28,608 bases of DNA from Fen-1038 sp042408355 (GTDB lineage Bacteria; Chloroflexota; Anaerolineae; Anaerolineales; Villigracilaceae), in NCBI GenBank assembly GCA_042408355.1, contig JBHORD010000104.1:1-28608 (forward strand). Reading direction: 5' to 3'. Positions within the stretch are counted from its first letter, which is position 1. Every line of letters starts with the position of its first letter. The position numbers were made by a program, and so were the translations under genes. Shown piece by piece: positions 22,237 to 28,608 of this stretch. The notes under the pieces are model-generated. The model saw only the letters and a program-made list of their open reading frames with translations, was not told the origin of the DNA and did not search any database.

Positions 22237-22591
22237 AATGGTCATGCTGGTGATAGCGGATGAAAGCAAAACCATTCCGACCCTCGAAGCCTGGGCGCGA
22301 GCTGGCGTAACAGGAGCCACCATTCTGGTAAGCAGTGGAATTGGCCGTCAATTGGCGGAGCACGACGATTTACCCCTCATTCCTTCCATCCGCGCCGTGC
22401 TGCGCGCCCGCGAACATACTCATCGCACCATCATCAGCGTGGTTCCCGATACATTCGATATTGGCCATCTGATTCAAACGACTGAGACAGTCATCGGGCC
22501 CCTGACCGACCCTCACACTGGCATTCTGGTTGTTCTGCCGGTACTGGAGGTCTACGGCTTGCGCGAGAACGAGACACTATTTGATGAGTAA
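22229..22591 (+). CDS. P-II-like signalling protein paired with the CPA2 antiporter
   Basis: The 120-residue protein starts MSKMVMLVIADESKTIPTLE and looks like a ferredoxin-like P-II fold: strand, helix (TIPTLEAWARAGVTGATIL), a loop with SSGIGRQLAEHDDLPLIPSIRAVL, strand (HRTIISVVPD), helix (DIGHLIQTTETVIGPL) and final strand (TGILVVLPVLEVYGL). The pattern 'GVxGxTIL-S-G-GR...GxLxxPxTGILxxLPV' recalls stand-alone P-II-like proteins found beside transporters. The ligand is unknown; the GlnB uridylylation tyrosine and T-loop signature are not recognisable. A strong GGAGAGGAG ribosome-binding site at 22213-22221 lies inside the antiporter gene. Overlap with that gene strongly implies a shared task. 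Confidence 0.8.
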   Translation: MSKMVMLVIADESKTIPTLEAWARAGVTGATILVSSGIGRQLAEHDDLPLIPSIRAVLRAREHTHRTIISVVPDTFDIGHLIQTTETVIGPLTDPHTGILVVLPVLEVYGLRENETLFDE

Positions 22592-22776
22592 AGAAAGTAC
22601 AACTGATCAGAGGATGGCCGCCTGCTTCTGGATCAGCCAGCCTTTTTATTTCTTTTGCAAATTGATTTCTTGTTTGCAAGCGGGGACCGCGCTAAGTCAC
22701 CGGCGTATTCCAAATTTTGGCGGATATGAGAAGTGACACGGTCAAAAAGCGGGCAATTTTTGCTTGAGCCGGAGAC

Positions 22777-23058
22777 TCAGAATTGGTCGAAGTGATCTGT
22801 CTTGAGAACAAAAACCACAGCCCGTTTTAATTCCGGGCCAATGGCGGGCGGGCTATATTCCCGAATCAATCGAACTGCATTCTGAACCCTCTCCTTTTCC
22901 ACACCCATCAGGAGAGTGGCCTTGCCGCGGCGTAAAAAGCCGCCTGTCGAAGCAATGGCTACTACATGGAAGCCGGCCTCTGTCAGCGCGCTGAGAATCG
23001 GCTCTTTGTTCGCATCGGGAATAATCGCCAGAACCAACTTCATTTCATTAGAATTCAT
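22777..23058 (-). CDS. Stand-alone PstA/DarA-like protein (putative cyclic-di-AMP receptor)
   Basis: The 93-residue protein reads MKLVLAIIPDANKEPILSAL, TEAGFHVVAIASTGGFLRRG, then KATLLMGVEKERVQNAVRLI and a C-terminal strand AVVFVLKTDHFDQF. This is the order of the P-II-like c-di-AMP receptor family (PstA of Staphylococcus, DarA of Bacillus), whose ligand loop has TTGGFLRxGNTT. Here the N-T pair is K-A (RRGKATLL), and the protein is about 15 residues shorter than PstA because the second large loop is reduced. Ligand binding is therefore plausible but not certain. The ATG at 23058 overlaps the end of the antiporter fusion by 11 bases; an internal ATG at 23043 is an alternative start. Confidence 0.82.
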   Translation of the reverse strand: MNSNEMKLVLAIIPDANKEPILSALTEAGFHVVAIASTGGFLRRGKATLLMGVEKERVQNAVRLIREYSPPAIGPELKRAVVFVLKTDHFDQF

Positions 23059-24949
23059 CGTAAGATTCCACCTCGAATGTGAAGATGGTGGCTCCTCCCA
23101 CTGTCACTTTTACGGCTGTCGGGATTCCCGCCGGCGCATCGGGAAGCAGAGATGATAAGTATTCGATCCTTTGACTGCAACTGTTTTTTAGTGCGCGCAC
23201 GGCGGCTTCCTCGCGGCCTTCGGGCATGCCAATCAAAAGGGTTATGTTCGAGCGATTGAGAAAACCGCCGGCGCTGGGCAGTTGAGCAATGGTGAAGCCG
23301 AGCTTGGTTAAAGCGCTGATTGTGTTTTCCAAATCCCCTTTCTGAATGACGGCCGCCATGAGCCGCGTTATGTTTGTGTGATGCGCAGCAGTTTCGTGCA
23401 TAAATTCCGGCCAGGTCAGCTTTTCCTCTGTGAGCGCGGCGTCCACTTCGCCAACCAGTTGGGTGTAATTCTCCTCAGAGATAACGCCGTCCCTTAGCAA
23501 CCCTGTGAGAGCCGCGCGTTGCGCGCGCAATGCCTCGCGGCGGACGGTATCCACTTCCTCCGCCTCCACATCAGGATCCGATGTGATGATCTCTTTCACC
23601 GCATCTATCAGCGCCTCATTATGACGCTGCAATAAAGGAGCCATGCGCTGCCAAATATGTTCTGAGATAAGTCCTTCCCGACTGCGGCGATACAGGTAAT
23701 CATAGGCAGATCGTGCGGCCACGAAACGGGCATGGCGACGTTCATATTCCTCTTGAATTTGCGAGCGTTCAACCAATTTTAGATGTTTGATCAGCCAATC
23801 CATCGAAAAGCCCTGAACCAGCAAAGTAAATAAAACCACGCCAAATGCCATGGCTTGCAGATGGATGCGCTCGGCGGTAAAGATTCCCGTATCAGGCAGG
23901 CCAAGAGCCAGGGCAAGCGTAATCGCGCCGCGCAAACCGCCCCAGTAGAGAACATGTTTCCACTTTGCTGAAATCTCCTTCGCAAATACAGGCAAAACGT
24001 ATATGCTGACCGCACGCGCCAATAACGCCGCCAGGATTGCCCATCCAATTGCCTGCCAGTTCTGGAATAGGGCGTTCAAATCAATACTTAAGCCGATCAA
24101 CAGGAAGATAAGCGAGTTCGCAAGAAAAGCTGCATATTCCCAGAAATTGAAAACCACCACGCGCGTCGTGGCAGACATTCCACGCGGGCCGACATTCCCA
24201 TTGACAAGACCAGCCGCGACCACTGCCAATACTCCGCTGACGTGCAGCGACTCGGCAATCAAGTAGGAACCAAAAGCCAATACTGTTGTGAGAGTCGTTT
24301 CGACCAGCGGGTCTTCGATGCGGCCTATTATCTGCAAGATCAACATCCCCGAAGCGATCCCGATCAATATCCCGCCGCCCGCCACCATCAGAAAATTGGC
24401 AATGCTGGTCGTTATATTGAAGTGACCATTGATCGCGATATCCAGCATCAAACCAAACATAACGATGGCGGTTCCATCGTTAAAGAGACTCTCGCCTTCC
24501 AGCAGAACCTGAAGCCGTTTTGGCGCGCCCAGCCGGCGAAACAAAGCCACAACCGCCACCGGGTCGGTGGCAGCAATCAGCGCGCCAAACACCAGCGCGG
24601 CCGGCAGGGCAAGCCCTGTCGCCCAGGAAACCAATCCCCCAACCATCAGGGTGGTAAGAATGACGCCCGGCACAGCGAGTAACAGAATCAACCATAAATC
24701 GCGCCGCAAATCTTCGATGCGAATATGAAATGCCGCCTCGAACACCAAAGGCGGAACAAGCAATGCCAGAATAATTTGAGGCGAGATTTGAATATGCTGT
24801 GGGTTAAGCAGTGTCAGCGCCAGACCAATCAACACCAAACCCACCGTATAGGGCAGGCGCAATTGCCGCGCACCCACAGCCACTGCTGAGGCAATCAACA
24901 GCAAGGCAATGATGACCTCTTCCACCAAGACAATTTCCTGATCGTTCAT
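23048..24949 (-). CDS. CPA1 (NhaP-type) Na+/H+ antiporter fused to a C-terminal PstA/DarA-like domain
   Basis: The ATG at 24949 gives 633 residues. Residues about 1-415 are a CPA1 antiporter with 12-13 membrane segments: RLPYTVGLVLIG (31-42), AATDPVAVVALFRRLGAPKRL (126-146), LLEGESLFNDGTA (149-161, N157/D158) and YWGGLRGAITLALALGLP. A helical cytoplasmic region follows (about 416-526, QEEYERRHARFVAARSAYDY ... DGVISEENYTQLVGEV). Residues 527-633 are a complete PstA-like domain: AAVIQKGDLENTISALTKLG, SAGGFLNRSNITLLIG (ligand loop), and the final strand pair AVKVTVGGATIFTFEVESYDEF, nearly that of Staphylococcus PstA. The fusion implies direct control of Na+/H+ exchange by a small ligand, probably c-di-AMP. 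A GTG at 25036 could add 29 residues, but the family N terminus starts at MNDQEI. Confidence 0.93.
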   Translation of the reverse strand: MNDQEIVLVEEVIIALLLIASAVAVGARQLRLPYTVGLVLIGLALTLLNPQHIQISPQIILALLVPPLVFEAAFHIRIEDLRRDLWLILLLAVPGVILTTLMVGGLVSWATGLALPAALVFGALIAATDPVAVVALFRRLGAPKRLQVLLEGESLFNDGTAIVMFGLMLDIAINGHFNITTSIANFLMVAGGGILIGIASGMLILQIIGRIEDPLVETTLTTVLAFGSYLIAESLHVSGVLAVVAAGLVNGNVGPRGMSATTRVVVFNFWEYAAFLANSLIFLLIGLSIDLNALFQNWQAIGWAILAALLARAVSIYVLPVFAKEISAKWKHVLYWGGLRGAITLALALGLPDTGIFTAERIHLQAMAFGVVLFTLLVQGFSMDWLIKHLKLVERSQIQEEYERRHARFVAARSAYDYLYRRSREGLISEHIWQRMAPLLQRHNEALIDAVKEIITSDPDVEAEEVDTVRREALRAQRAALTGLLRDGVISEENYTQLVGEVDAALTEEKLTWPEFMHETAAHHTNITRLMAAVIQKGDLENTISALTKLGFTIAQLPSAGGFLNRSNITLLIGMPEGREEAAVRALKNSCSQRIEYLSSLLPDAPAGIPTAVKVTVGGATIFTFEVESYDEF

Positions 24950-25361
24950 GACCGCTGTGCGCCTCGATATCAAAACGGATGAGGCAAGTATAAACGAAGA
25001 ACCAACGAGTTGACTGGCCGCCTCCAGACAAGCCACGATCTTTGAACGCCCGCCTCGCGCAAGATTTTGGGCGGTCGTGTGAAATCAGCGGGGCATTCTA
25101 TAAGAAGTTTTGGCTATATCGCCTTCATTGGAAGACATTATGAAGAAATCGGCCGCGCCTGATGCGCATGAGAAAATGAGTGAAATTCGTCAGGCTGAAA
25201 TTGGACGAAAGATTGCAGCGTGAAAAATGTGTCCATCGAATTCCCGCCCCGAACGCCCATAGTGAACGCGTATCAAAGCAGATAGGCGTGAATATTCAAG
25301 CAGGTTACGTTTTTAAATACAGCAGGGACACAGGCGTTGCTGTGTCCCTGCAATTTTGTGG
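24950..25361. other. Intergenic region between the antiporter fusion and rpoC
   Basis: Apart from the rpoC terminator (25322-25351) I see no gene. The first 87 bases could be an N-terminal extension of the antiporter if its GTG start at 25036 is used. A 27-codon frame at 25140-25223 (MKKSAAPDAHEKMSEIRQ...) has no supporting ribosome-binding site and is not called. Confidence 0.6.
25322..25351 (-). terminator. Rho-independent-like terminator of rpoC
   Basis: GCAGGGACACAG pairs perfectly with CTGTGTCCCTGC (12 base pairs) around a 6-base loop. On the minus strand it begins 10 bases after the rpoC TAA and is followed by TGTATTTAAAAA, a modest T-rich tail. On the plus strand it is followed by AATTTTG, so it could act in both directions. 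Confidence 0.85.

Positions 25362-28608
<3,247 letters not shown>

Noticed and set aside
22592..22776. A terminator between the two convergent antiporter modules
   Set aside because: Only short hairpins such as GCAAA/TTTGC with large loops are seen, without a T-run at the right place; no confident terminator can be called.
25140..25223. A 27-codon frame in the gap next to rpoC
   Set aside because: It has no ribosome-binding site, no recognisable product and is too short to separate from chance.

Overview
This window looks like a stretch of chromosome from a member of the Chloroflexota, most likely class Anaerolineae. The basis is protein style, not a database search: secreted proteins and lipoproteins with Thr-Pro-rich linkers, a mevalonate kinase in a bacterium, a PstA-like (cyclic-di-AMP receptor fold) protein family, a moderate GC content, and short 'ATCAGCG...CTGCG' and 'CTTTGCG' repeats between genes. 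Most of the window is ordinary core-genome content. No tRNA, rRNA, CRISPR array, prophage or complete insertion sequence was seen.

Layout. Positions 1-3041 (minus strand) carry lepA (EF-4), a flippase-like membrane protein and the start of a rhomboid protease, the last two overlapping by 4 bases. tlyA (minus) and a UbiA-type prenyltransferase (plus) diverge from 46 bases. The plus-strand run 4030-9635 is a tight cluster: UbiA-type prenyltransferase, mevalonate kinase, FAD-dependent oxidoreductase, S10 peptidase and a phosphoglucose/phosphomannose isomerase-like protein. A three-gene minus-strand envelope operon follows (14427 back to 9675): a beta-propeller lipoprotein, a second lipoprotein, and a 973-residue secreted M23 protein ending in three copies of a GerMN-like domain. 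It diverges from surE, which is followed by a 75-residue conserved-looking protein, an alkyltransferase-like protein, a homocysteine S-methyltransferase and two small membrane proteins. The minus-strand genes 18409-20688 are a DNA polymerase III delta-like subunit, a DUF6391-like protein and a helix-turn-helix regulator.

The most interesting part is 21001-24949. Two unrelated cation/proton antiporters face each other. The plus-strand one (CPA2/Kef type) overlaps a gene for a small P-II-like protein. The minus-strand one (CPA1/NhaP type) carries a complete PstA/DarA-like domain fused at its C terminus and overlaps a second, free-standing PstA-like gene. This reads as an ion-homeostasis module in which each transporter has its own P-II-fold sensor, one physically attached; cyclic di-AMP is the likely ligand of the PstA-type domains. 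The window ends with most of rpoC (minus), which has a clear terminator.

Two further signals are not explained by genes. One is a pair of roughly 165-190 base, imperfectly palindromic intergenic elements (17629-17795 and 20737-20929) that match each other in opposite orientation. The other is a recurring promoter geometry in which a -10 hexamer sits exactly 6 bases before the start codon, as expected for leaderless mRNAs.
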